Shown piece by piece: positions 1 through 9,098 of a DNA stretch of 64,000 bases. The stretch's first letter is position 1. The number at the start of each line of letters is the position of its first letter. This DNA comes from Gerris lacustris (Eukaryota; Arthropoda; Insecta; Hemiptera; Gerridae): contig OX578284.1 in NCBI GenBank assembly GCA_951217055.1, forward strand, positions 23,805,187 through 23,869,186. Direction: 5' to 3'. The notes under the pieces are model-generated. The model saw only the letters and a program-made list of their open reading frames with translations, did no database searches and had not been told where the DNA came from. A program made the translations under genes and the position numbers.

Positions 1-496
1 ATCCAACACGACCTCTGGCTGGCCCCATTTCATTTGATTTATTTTCAGTAATTTGGTCTCAGAGAGCGCGCTAAACCCTCTGTTCTATACAATTTAGGAA
101 GCTTGATATTTCGAGTTTCAACAGGTTAAGGGCTGAACTTTTGACTTAAGGGCTGATACACAATATATTATGTATTAGATATTGCGTATTAAAAATAAGA
201 TTCTATCAAAATAGTAACTGATCTAATAATATTAATTATTTATATTTTGTTAGTTAATTTTATAGTTGCAACTATGTGTATTTTAATTATGACTGTTATA
301 ACCTGTGCTGAAAAATGAAAAAAAAATTGCTTCTGCAAGAGGGTTTTGATTAAAGCCTAAAAGTCGGGAATTTAAGGAGTGCTGTGTTTTAATTGCTCCA
401 CTATTTACTTTAGGGAACTTTAATTATCTTGTGATGATTTATAAAAAAATGGTCTTCAGGGGAGTTTTTTAAATAAAAAACACACTATGTTTCTTG

Positions 497-530
497 CAAA
501 ATGTCGTCCCTCTTTTGGGTCATTTTCAAG
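497..530 (-). other. Hammerhead-like hairpin, outer left arm
   Basis: Reading minus: CTTGAAAATG, loop-closed GACCC..GGGAC type stem, then a diverged GACA in place of GAAA. Partner of the copy at 3308 in the opposite arm. The core is near the hammerhead CUGANGA..GAAA but has one extra U before stem II and a weak core start. Confidence 0.4.
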
Positions 531-954
531 CATGAAATTTTTTACTTTTAGATTAGAAAAGCATATGCATCATAATCATGTATCTAACAAAATTTTGAAT
601 TAATAATTTATAATTTCCATAAAATTTAAAATAAAATAAATAAATTAAATTAAAATTATACATAGGTACTAACAATATACTTGAAGTGGTTGTTTCACAT
701 ATTAATTTGAAAAAAAGTCTACATTAATTCAGAAGTGTAATTCTATAAAATAAAAATCCCACTTCTTAACCTCGTCAATCTTAAAAAAAACTTAATAGTT
801 ATTATGGTCACATAATTTAAAATTAGTATTATTATAATAAGTATATGTTAAAATATTATGTATTTGTAAACTGGGGATTTCTCCTTAACTTGGTCTTTTG
901 GGTACGATATATTTTCGTTTAAATATTAAAGTTTAAACATGTTAAACATTTCGC

Positions 955-985
955 TATATTTCAACCCCTTTGGGTCATTTTCAAG
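955..985 (-). other. Hammerhead-like hairpin, inner left arm
   Basis: Reading minus: CTTGAAAATGACCC, AAAG loop, GGGTT, GAAATATAGC. Same motif as the plus-strand copy at 2669. It is one half of the inner inverted pair. Confidence 0.4.
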
Positions 986-1114
986 CTAAAACAAAAATTA
1001 CAATTTACTTAATAATTACATCTTACAAAAGCCTTACTAGTAATATCAAATTATTTAACAATCTTAAAATCTGTTACAAATTTTTACAACATTTCCTACA
1101 TTATGATAATTTAA

Positions 1115-1803
1115 ATTATGATAAATTTCTTAATTTTTACTCAACACATCCTTACTACCAAAAGAAAAATTCTGCATATAACCTAATTCAAACTGCTATT
1201 AAATAAACTCACCCTACACTTATCCTGGAAATTAAAACAAAAAAACATATACAAAAAACTAATTTTTAATATGTATCCAATAAAACTTATAAAATCACTT
1301 TGGTTCAAATCGTACAATAACACAGTAAATATTCATAACCCAGAACACGTTTTAGAGAATAGAGTTCCTGGTTGTTATAAATCACTAATTTACATACAAG
1401 GCTTGAGTGAGAAAATCAAACGCACTTTTCAGGATTTCGATTGTAAAGATATCTGCTTCGGAATGAAACCGGGAAATAAAATTCAAAATAATTTTTCACC
1501 AATACAAAAGACAAATTACAGAAAGAGGAACAAAATAATATTATTTATCAGATCCCATGTAATGATTGTGAGTTAGTATACATAGGGCATTCCCAACAAT
1601 CATTAGAAAACAGAATTAAAGGACATAAACCAAATATAAAAAATTTTGAAAATTAAAAAAAAAAAATGTAAAAGAAAAACAAAAACAAATTGTAACACAA
1701 AAGAAATCTTGAATCTTGTAAGAAGAATAATAATACCACTGCTATTGTAGATCACATAAAGCTCAGTGGTCATAACATACATTTTGAAATACAAGAATTC
1801 TGA
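1115..1803 (+). pseudogene. Decayed 3' part of Penelope-like ORF, GIY-YIG endonuclease
   Basis: Several frames together give the linker and C-terminal endonuclease of a Penelope-like polyprotein. A THPYYQKKNSAYNLI segment near 1141 is followed by a YIQGLSEKIKRTF segment near 1393-1431, then IPCNDCELVYIGHSQQSLEN at about 1552-1611. The YIG core is at 1579-1587, and the paired cysteines before it are typical of the Penelope GIY-YIG domain. Near 1732-1800 a TAIVDHIKLSGHNIHFEI segment matches the downstream His/Asn part of the domain. Stops and frameshifts (for example at 1204, 1574, 1654 and 1801) break every frame, so it is not functional. In intact elements this nuclease nicks target DNA and the upstream RT copies the RNA; the RT is absent here. 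Confidence 0.65.
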
Positions 1804-2668
1804 ACACTGAAAATAATAAATTTAAAATGTGTGAATAAAAAACACTATAGTAATAATACGTTTTTTATTCACACATCAAATTTGGAAAAAAAGGGTTAAA
1901 AAAATACAAGAAAATTAAATCAATTTAAATGGTTGTTAATGGAGGCAGCACATATTTAGCTTTAGAAAGTAAAACAATTAATTATAAAACAGACTCCAAA
2001 GATTGTAACAAATATTGCATGTCAATTTTAGACAATATAAGACCGACTTTTCAAACCATCAAAAACAATAATCCTAGTCAAAATACCTAAAATACTCTTT
2101 TAGAAATATAAATTTACACAAATGATAACCAGAAAATAATTTAATTAATAATAATAAATATAATATGTATGAAATAATTTTGAAAACTGGATAATAAATT
2201 AGGTAGGTTTTTTTACTATTAATAATTTGAAATTTTATAGATTGATATAATATAAATTTCCTTCAAATAATAAAGTTAGATAATATGTATAACATCAATG
2301 TATTAGGAAGCTTAGTATCCATATTTAAATGTATGATATTATATTCTTATCATTCTTATCAGTTTGATTATATTAACTTTTTAGACAAAGATTCGTACGA
2401 GAATTTTAGCTTTAATATTAATGAATTAAGAAAAAAATGTGTAAAAAAAATTGAATTGTGATTAAGTGATGTAATACCTGGATCAAATGAAACATTTGTA
2501 AAAAGGTATGATTTTTAATAATTATATAGAATAAAAAAAGTAAATTATCATAATGTAGAAAATTTTGGAAAAATTTGTAGCAGATTTTAAGATTGTTAAA
2601 TAATTTGATATTACTAGTAAGGCTTTTGTAAGATGTAATTATTAATTAAAATGTAATTGTTGTTTTAG

Positions 2669-2699
2669 CTTGAAAATGACCCAAAGGGGTTGAAATATA
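2669..2699 (+). other. Hammerhead-like hairpin, inner right arm
   Basis: CTTGAAAATGACCC, AAAG loop, GGGTT stem, then GAAAT. It is preceded by a TTTTAG tract. Opposite-strand partner at 955. Confidence 0.4.
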
Positions 2700-3307
2700 G
2701 CGAAATGTTCAACATGTTTAAACTTAAATATTTAAACGAAAATATGTCGTACCCAAAAGACCAAATTAAGGAGAAATCCTCAGTTGACAAGTATATATAA
2801 AGGGTAATAATATACTAAATTAAAATATTATTATAAAATGTTAAAAACTTACAGTAAAATCCATAATATGTGTCGCTGTGGGAACAGCGATGCTTGTTTT
2901 TAGTTATTTTTTGTTTTGTATTGAGTTACCAAACTGTCATTTGTATTGTTTTGTATTGATATATTTATGATTTGTTAAAAGTATCTTTAAGAAAGCCAAT
3001 GTACTTTTTGTACGTTAAGTAAAAGTACTACTTATCAGTGAGCATAGCGTTGGTCTTTCTTTCTAGTTAAGAGTTTCACGCCTGCAGGTATCAAAGCTGC
3101 GATTCCGGCAGCGACAATATGTTTGCGCTTCAAGTATATTGTTAGTATCGAACCTTTGTATAATTTTAATTTAATTTATTTATTTAATTATTTATTTTAT
3201 TTTAAATTTTATGGAAATTATAAATTAATAATTCAAAATTTTGTTAGATAAAGGTTTATGATGCATATGTAAAAGATCTTTTCTAATCTAAAATTAAAAA
3301 TTTCAGG

Positions 3308-3340
3308 CTTGAAAATGTCCCAAAAGAGGGACGAAATATT
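3308..3340 (+). other. Hammerhead-like hairpin, outer right arm
   Basis: CTTGAAAATG then a perfect GTCCC/GGGAC stem with AAAAGA loop, then GAAATATTG. Best-paired stem of the four copies in this element. Confidence 0.4.
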
Positions 3341-3873
3341 GGAAGGAACATAGTGTTTTTTATTTAAAACTCCCCTGAAGACCCTTTTTTTATAAATCAT
3401 CATTAAAATTTAAAGGGGACAGCTACAAAATATGTTTAATTATCTTTATTTGTTAAAAAAAATGGTTTCAATTTGAGGTGAGTTTAAAATCCTTTTAATG
3501 TTAACACCAATAACTTAAAACGCCTATAACCTAAAATACTCATTTAATGTTGAAGGCTTGTTGAAAGTAGTCGTTGAAAGTAGCCATATCGTTCCACTTT
3601 AATTTCAACACTCAGCAATTTTAATATAGCTTAATTGATCCTTTTATTCATATAAAACAGCAAAACAATTGTGGCAGATTTTACAATAAGATAGGAAAAC
3701 ACCAGTAAAGTAGGTGAGGAAGCTATACGTGCCCCTCTAATTGACAGATTATTTTATCTAATTTGCCTTGACTAAGACATGTTTTATGGCGTGAACACAT
3801 TGTAAAATTAAGCATCCCTCTTGCCTGTAATAATCTAATTTTGTCCCTATCTAGAGATACAAATATTTTTAAA

Positions 3874-4050
3874 CAAATACGTGTGGTATCGCGGGACACC
3901 CGGTAGGAACGAAGTTTTTTACGCTCTTCATTAAATATAAATTATAAAATCACACTGCTAAGTATACGATGCTACGTATACATGGTGGAGTTAGAAAAGA
4001 GACAAAATTAAAAGTAACAAACTATTTTTACTTTGCGGAGTTTGGCTTTT
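3874..4050 (-). repeat. Family B repeat fragment
   Basis: Reverse complement of the 3' end of the repeats ending at 19866 and 54420. It shares the GGTGTCCCGCGA-type end, a GGAACTTCGTTCC stretch and the AAAGTAACTTTTAATTTTGTC-like stretch. Only the terminal part is present. Confidence 0.6.
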
Positions 4051-5774
4051 TTTTCATTATTTCATACACAAATTTTTCCAATCCGACCTAATAAAATGTT
4101 ATTTCTTGTTTTTTTTTTTTTCTTTATTTTTAATTTGCAGGGGCAAGTCTATTGAATTTCCTTTTATTTCTAAATAGGCAATGACAAAAAGCGGTTAATC
4201 ATAGGAAATTTTGACATATATATAGAACAGACTACATAACACCAATTTTTTATTTATTCGTATATTCTTTAAAAAATCCCTCAAAATTTTTAAAATCCCA
4301 CCCAAAATTTGTGACAATGGCGCTATCAATCAGCGCAATATAAACCCTTTCTAGACACCCTACCCACGATAAGATCATCATATTCATAATAAACAAAACA
4401 TTTTGTAACGTTAACAACTTGCTGTTCAATATATTATCGAAGTATCAGGTAAACTTTTGAATTGTTCGGATATTTAATGCTAGTGATTCCTATGTTTTGA
4501 TATTTTAGCTGGCAAAGCTTTGGTAGTAACATTATGTTAATTGAAGTGTATGTTTTTGAAGTAGTAGTAGTATTTGAAATCCGACAACAAATGACGTAGG
4601 TATTAGAAAGGAAGGAAATCGAGGTAATGATATCTTGAAAGGCTATTGACCAGACTTGTGATAGTTACTCTCAGCTGTTCTCTACCATTGACCTTGGATC
4701 CTCTCTACTACAAATTCATTCACACCATTCCAAGACTTCGCCAACTAAGTCTGACGTAAGATGCAGTGGAATGCAATAACTAAATTTATTCACCCAGGGT
4801 TCTTGAATACAACTTTCGCATATTATTTTATATTTATCTAGATAGTGTCACGGCTATTATATATATTATTACTCACGTTTACGCAACGATTTAGATACTT
4901 CCTCACATTTTTCTTTCTAACTCGTTCTAGATTTCCTCATTTGTAAAAAAGCTCAGTGACATAAATACTTTATTATCATGATTACCTATACTGTTCATAG
5001 AAATTATAAAACAGCATAGACATTCAACCCTCATCCACCTAAAGAACGAATGTCGAACCCAATCCCGATAAGATAAGGAAAATTGAATACTCAGATTACA
5101 ACAGACAAATCGACATCCTAGAATTTTTGTTCGAAGTTTTAAAACGAAAAAAAAAAAAAAAAAAAAAATGCAATCAATTTTTATTTTTGACCTCCAGCCA
5201 TAAAGTCTTTGGGAAGTCCAAATATATTAGTCAGTCCTAATGCAATGGAACAGAGCTGTGAGTCGATGTATCTTCACATGCATAAAGTTATCAATAGTTT
5301 TGTAGAACTAATGATTTTACCCTGTCATCCTCTATTACGTCAATAAAGATATTTATATTTTTAAATTCATGTCCTAAGATTTTGAGGAGAGAGAGAGTGA
5401 GATTAACCAACTTTTTTGGTAATAATAGTGTTCAAATTTATAGAAGTAGTTGAGGTGCCAGCTTCACCTGAAACTTAAATCCAAACACCGTCATCTGGAT
5501 GCTCAGTTCGAATTCCATAGACAGACATGATAAATATACATAGAGTGAGACATGATAAATACATATGAGTAGATCAGCAAAGAGCCCGATCTCCCGGATT
5601 GCATTAACCTAAAGTAGATCGGGACGTAAAAGAAACGGTATGCAGGTGAATTAGGTCTGTCGGTGACAGGCAATAAAATAAGTATTTGACAAAGCATATA
5701 AATTTGTGTTCATTTTAAAAGTTGTTGATCTAATGTTCCAGGAGAATGATTCACAAAATATTATAAATAAAAAG
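4051..5774. other. No gene seen
   Basis: AT-rich intergenic DNA with a poly-A tract at about 5146-5168. No coding, RNA or repeat structure could be supported, although weak dispersed repeats may exist. Confidence 0.5.
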
Positions 5775-5905
5775 CTTTTTTTTTTGTCGTGGGCCTAGCT
5801 ATAAACCTACAATTTGAGAGTCGAAATCTTCTCTCATATTGCAAGAATGTAACTATTCTCCACATTTTTTATTATCATTTTATTATTTTTTTTTTACATT
5901 TTACA
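5775..5905 (+). repeat. Family E dispersed repeat, copy 1
   Basis: Similar over about 130 bp to 20010-20140 on the same strand: a poly-T, then GTAGGCCCAGTTATAA-like, ACAGTTTGAGAGTC-like and CTACATTTTTATT-like blocks. No terminal repeats or coding. Function unknown. Confidence 0.55.
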
Positions 5906-6184
5906 TATTTTATTACAAAAATCTGTTTAAAACAGCATTTAAGTAAAAAGTTGGTTCATGTAATAAATAAATAGAATGAGCACAATGACCAACCTACAAA
6001 TGCCTTGAATAACATTAATTTATTTAAATACGTCATTTATTAGTATATCGAACAATAAAATTGTTTATATAACTGAAAAAAATATATAAATATTAAATTT
6101 ATATATTCTTTTAGAAATAATTTCGGTTCCTTATAACATGAAGAAAAGCCAAAGATTAAGCAGATAGTTAGTTAATTCTTTTCA

Positions 6185-6419
6185 TTAAAATGGTCGGTGG
6201 AATTTCATAAAGACAATGGCTGCTGATACGGCACCTAGGATGAACACTGCACTCAAAGGATGAACTGTCACATTGATGTTGGTAGTATTGCTTATTGTAT
6301 AGTTTAGGTGGATGGGTACATCTGATCTATATCTATTGCTGTTATCCTGACTGTAGCCATCTTGAATTGATGCCGGTCTAGAATCCCGGGAACTGGTGAT
6401 TTTCACCGGCCAATTCGTT
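6185..6419 (-). CDS. Terminal coding exon of an unidentified membrane protein gene
   Basis: The minus strand has a strong acceptor (TATACTTTCAG) followed by 78 codons including the stop. The reading starts TNWPVKITSSRDSRPAS. Three N-glycosylation sequons (NYT, NTT, NVT) come next, then a hydrophobic segment PLSAVFILGAVSAAIVF, then a short basic tail ending HRPF and TAA. This fits a type I membrane protein with a glycosylated stalk and a very short cytoplasmic end. The first base completes an Arg codon with the two bases left by the exon at 6796-6912, so the phases agree. I do not recognise the family. Unlike most ORFs here, the segment is not repeated elsewhere in the window, so a host gene is likely. 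Confidence 0.6.
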
Positions 6420-6795
6420 CTGAAAGTATATAATATATTATATAGATTGTTAAACATATGCATTATATTTATTAATACAATTATTAGTAAGCATAATTTT
6501 TCTAAAAACGAAATATTCTGGATGATATTCCCATTTAATTTGAAAAATGTAGTGATACTTCTTTAGATTGTTACTCACCTATGTTGTTTTAGAATATAAT
6601 TGTCTTTCTTTGACTAAATAACTATTAAGATTAAGGGATGTTTAGACCAATGTACTTTGGGAGAAAGGAATATCACACTTGACATTTTGTAAGGGGAGTC
6701 TAAAGAAGAACATTCCGTATAACTTCTTTAGATTGTTCCTCCCGTCTGTTTATTTATAAGGGGAGTAACAATCTAAACAAGAACATTCCGTATAC
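6420..6795 (-). other. Intron largely made of a hAT-type MITE
   Basis: A 376-nt GT-AG intron between the two exons. On the minus strand its donor is GTATAC and its acceptor is TTTCAG. About 240 nt of it is the MITE at 6554-6795, whose edge coincides with the donor. Confidence 0.5.
6554..6795. mobile_element. hAT-type MITE, copy 1 (with extra hairpin unit)
   Basis: Contains the shared family body (ACTAAATAACTATTAAGA, GGGATGTTTAGACCAATG) and the terminal block ACTTCTTTAGATTGTTACTC. A second short hairpin unit is joined through AACATTCCGTATA. The right end stops at that linker (ATTCCGTATAC), exactly where the exon begins. Other copies are at 14956, 17994 and 31112. No clear target duplication is visible here. 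Confidence 0.6.
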
Positions 6796-6912
6796 CTTTC
6801 CAACCTCATCTGTCTTATGGTAGGGATCGAGCGCGTTGGAAGGTCATTCCTCTCTGTGCCAGAGTGGACTTGATATTGTCCATCCACTTGATTATTTTCC
6901 CTCCATTTCAGA
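6796..6912 (-). CDS. Penultimate exon of the same membrane protein gene
   Basis: The minus strand has an acceptor TTTTGACTTAG, then 117 nt open in one frame (38 codons with one base before and two after), then the donor AAAG|GTATAC. The reading includes LKWRENNQVDGQYQV and TRSIPTIRQMRLE and is polar, without a domain I recognise. Its trailing AG joins the first A of the exon at 6419 to give Arg with no frame break. Upstream exons were not securely found. A candidate 53-nt exon at 7805-7857 has good splice sites but does not join directly in phase, so at least one exon between them would be needed. Confidence 0.55.
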
Positions 6913-7409
6913 CTAAGTCAAAATTGTGGGGACATCTTATTTAATTTCATTTAATCTTTCACTCGAAGATGCCAAGCATTATTAATAGTATTATTAGACA
7001 TTAAACATTTTTCAAGCTTATTAATGATTGAATTTTAACAATGACTGATTATAGTGAAGGATCTCTGAGCAAAATACTTCGATATTATGAAATATTCCGT
7101 TTTTACAACATATTAATTCTGCTTTTTCCTACAAACTCTTACCAACTCAAACCTCCAAAATATTTTATCAATAAATTCACTAACTAAACTCAATTTACAA
7201 TTGAAGAAAATTATAAAGAATTGGAAAAAAAAGGAATCTGCTTTTAAATATTATCTGTCATACTTTTAATTTTTAGAATATCACATGCTAATATAAAAGT
7301 TTTTGAAGACAATTTGAGAAAATTAACCTGTATTGCAATATGTTTCCATACAAATAATATAGTTTTTAAATAACCTCTTGAGTATGTGGATCCTTATTAA
7401 GGAAATTAA

Positions 7410-7605
7410 AAGCCTCATTTTTGCTGTATTTCGATCCCATCTTGGATCATTCTTAAGCTGACAGACTAGGTGATTACATTGTCATAGTTATTTTCTTATT
7501 TAAAAATTCGTATTAGATAGAATCCTACTGATTCTAAACGTAATCATCTAGCCAAACAGCTTGAGAATGATCCAGGGAGGGATAAAAATGTCACAAAAGT
7601 AAGCC
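7410..7605. repeat. Inverted pair of hammerhead-like hairpins
   Basis: The left arm (about 7410-7480, minus) and right arm (about 7535-7605, plus) match over about 65 bp, including the hairpin motifs at 7427-7457 and 7560-7590. These read CTTAAGAATGATCC and CTTGAGAATGATCC, each followed by a stem. The left copy keeps GAAAT; the right has decayed to AAAAAT. Same outward-facing arrangement as at 432-3403 and 21085-21650. Confidence 0.5.
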
Positions 7606-7680
7606 TTTTACTTTAAAAATTTAATTTTAAAAAGATAGAATGAGTTATCTTGTTTTAAAACCCGCACTGGAATGATATGT

Positions 7681-7689
<9 letters not shown>

Positions 7690-7765
<76 letters not shown>
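7690..7765. repeat. (TA)n microsatellite
   Basis: About 38 TA units, nearly uninterrupted. Confidence 0.95.
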
Positions 7766-7768
<3 letters not shown>

Positions 7769-7804
7769 CTTTTATAAAAGATATTGAATTATTTTAGTAC
7801 TTAC

Positions 7805-7857
7805 TGTATTGAAGGCGATTGCCATTTTGAACCAACCTTTCAATGCTGCTAGTGTAA
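7805..7857 (-). CDS. Candidate small exon (tentative)
   Basis: A 53-nt segment on minus lies between an acceptor-like ACTGTTCTAG and a strong donor ACA|GTAAGTAC. Two frames are open; one reads YTSSIERLVQNGNRLQY. It could be an upstream exon of the gene at 6185-6912, but its phase does not fit that exon directly. It may be chance. Confidence 0.25.
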
Positions 7858-8049
7858 CTAGAACAGTTAAATGTACGAAAGACTTATAAATGGTGTACAT
7901 TTAAGTAATTCAAATTTAATACAACCATGAATAAAATACTTCTGTTTAACATTGTGTAGCATTTAGATAGATATTATTTTTTATTATTTTTTCATCTACC
8001 TCGTCATAAAAACGTCTAGAACCCCATAAAAGCTAACTTTTAAAATAAT

Positions 8050-8460
8050 TTATTAATCCCCGTTCAAGAACTGATGGCACACGAGAACAACTGTAAACTT
8101 TGTTTCATTTAAAATGTAAACTCGAGTATTGCCGAAGTCGGTACAGTGTAGAGCTATTTTATTTTATAACAGCTCTCAATGACAATTAATCAAAATAGTA
8201 TTAGCGAAGTTCTAGTAGTCATGAGTTCTTGGTTGGAGTTTTAACGGGTTAAAACGCCCGCTAGTAGAGTATTTTGTGTGTCCATTTGCTTAAAACCTGA
8301 CTATACATGACACAAAAACAACACACAACAACACTAGTGCACTCCTCAGATTTCTATGAGTTCTTGGTTGGGGTTTAGCAGGAATAAATAAAGGAATTCC
8401 ATAGTCGTTACAGTGTAGAGCTATTTGCTATATAACAGCTTTCAATGACAATTAATAAAA
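8050..8460. repeat. Repeat-rich spacer with internal duplication
   Basis: A block around CAGTGTAGAGCTATTT and CAATGACAATTAATAAAA occurs at about 8140-8200 and again at 8410-8460. A GAGTTCTTGGTTGG block occurs at 8222, at 8358, and (as GTGTTCTTGGTTGG) near 14321. No coding seen. Confidence 0.5.
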
Positions 8461-8924
8461 ATAATAAACCGGTCAAGAGTGTGCTAGTCAGCACACAGCC
8501 AGGGTCCGTAGGCAACACTGTATAGTTTAAGTAGTACCCTATTGATGGTATTTTTAAAAATGCTAAAAAGCTTACTTTGAACTATCCCATGGGTCTGATA
8601 TTCTCAAAACACATATACAAACTTCTAATAAAGTATTTTTTCCCACTGAACCGGACTAAAACCATATAAATACATCGAAAAGACCATAGATATAAAAAAA
8701 ACGTATTTTTTCAATAAAAAATAAAATAATATTTTTTTCGAAATTTCCAAAAAGTGGTATCTTTACTTTTGGTCGAAGAATGTTCAGGAATTTTTTCAGA
8801 TTTTTTGCACTTCACATAAGCGAGATAGAGGGGGGGGGGGGGGGGGGGGGGAACGTTTCACACCCACTTCAAACTAGCCTACGCTTGCCCTATCAAAGTT
8901 ATAACCAAAGAATTATATATTTTT
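8461..8924 (+). repeat. Family C repeat, left half (interrupted by LINE)
   Basis: Matches the reverse complement of about 51930-52385, including a GTGCTAGTCAGCACAC palindrome, CCACTGAACCGGACTA-like and CATAAGCGAGATAGAG blocks, and a long G run at 8830-8851. It ends at the LINE target duplication 8914-8924. The reading frame that begins at 8780 is repeat sequence running into the LINE, not a true gene start. Confidence 0.8.
8914..8924 (+). repeat. LINE target site duplication, left
   Basis: TATATATTTTT, identical to 13354-13364. The unoccupied copy of family C near 51937-51950 has one such sequence, which confirms the duplication. Confidence 0.85.
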
Positions 8925-9097
8925 CACAACAAACCCCAAACAATAATGAAACATTACATCATGATCTAGATAAAAATCTCATCAACCTTATCACAGAAAT
9001 AACTAAAATAATAATAAAAGAACTAAACGCGGAAAAAAATATTCAAATCGACGATACAGTCATAAAAAATATACTTTCAAAAATAAATTTCCCATAA
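8925..9097 (+). pseudogene. LINE ORF1, last ~57 codons
   Basis: Open in the frame ending with TAA at 9095-9097, one base before the ORF2 start. The reading is Lys/Asn/Ile rich (for example ITEITKIIIKELNAEKN) and could be the end of an RNA-binding gag-like protein; no zinc knuckle remains. The rest of ORF1 was lost by 5' truncation at integration. Confidence 0.6.
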
Positions 9098-9098
9098 T

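Larger units (their letters stand above)
432..3403 (+). mobile_element. Penelope-like retroelement remnant with nested inverted repeats
   Basis: Two pairs of inverted arms enclose a decayed Penelope-like coding region. Outer arms are 432-686 and 3128-3403; inner arms are 860-1113 and 2541-2801. Each arm carries a copy of the same hairpin motif (CTTGAAAATG, a short stem, then usually GAAAT), on minus in the left arms and plus in the right arms. Penelope-like elements are known to have LTR-like repeats in direct or inverted order and hammerhead ribozyme motifs in them. The core on the plus strand carries GIY-YIG coding sequence (see 1115). Boundaries are set by where arm similarity fades by eye; no target duplication was identified. 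It may be two fragments in opposite orientation rather than one element. Confidence 0.6.

Noticed and set aside
8780..8924. Apparent N-terminus of LINE ORF1 at 8780
   Set aside because: This stretch belongs to family C (matching 51.9-52.1 kb reversed) and lies before the target duplication; the element starts at 8925.
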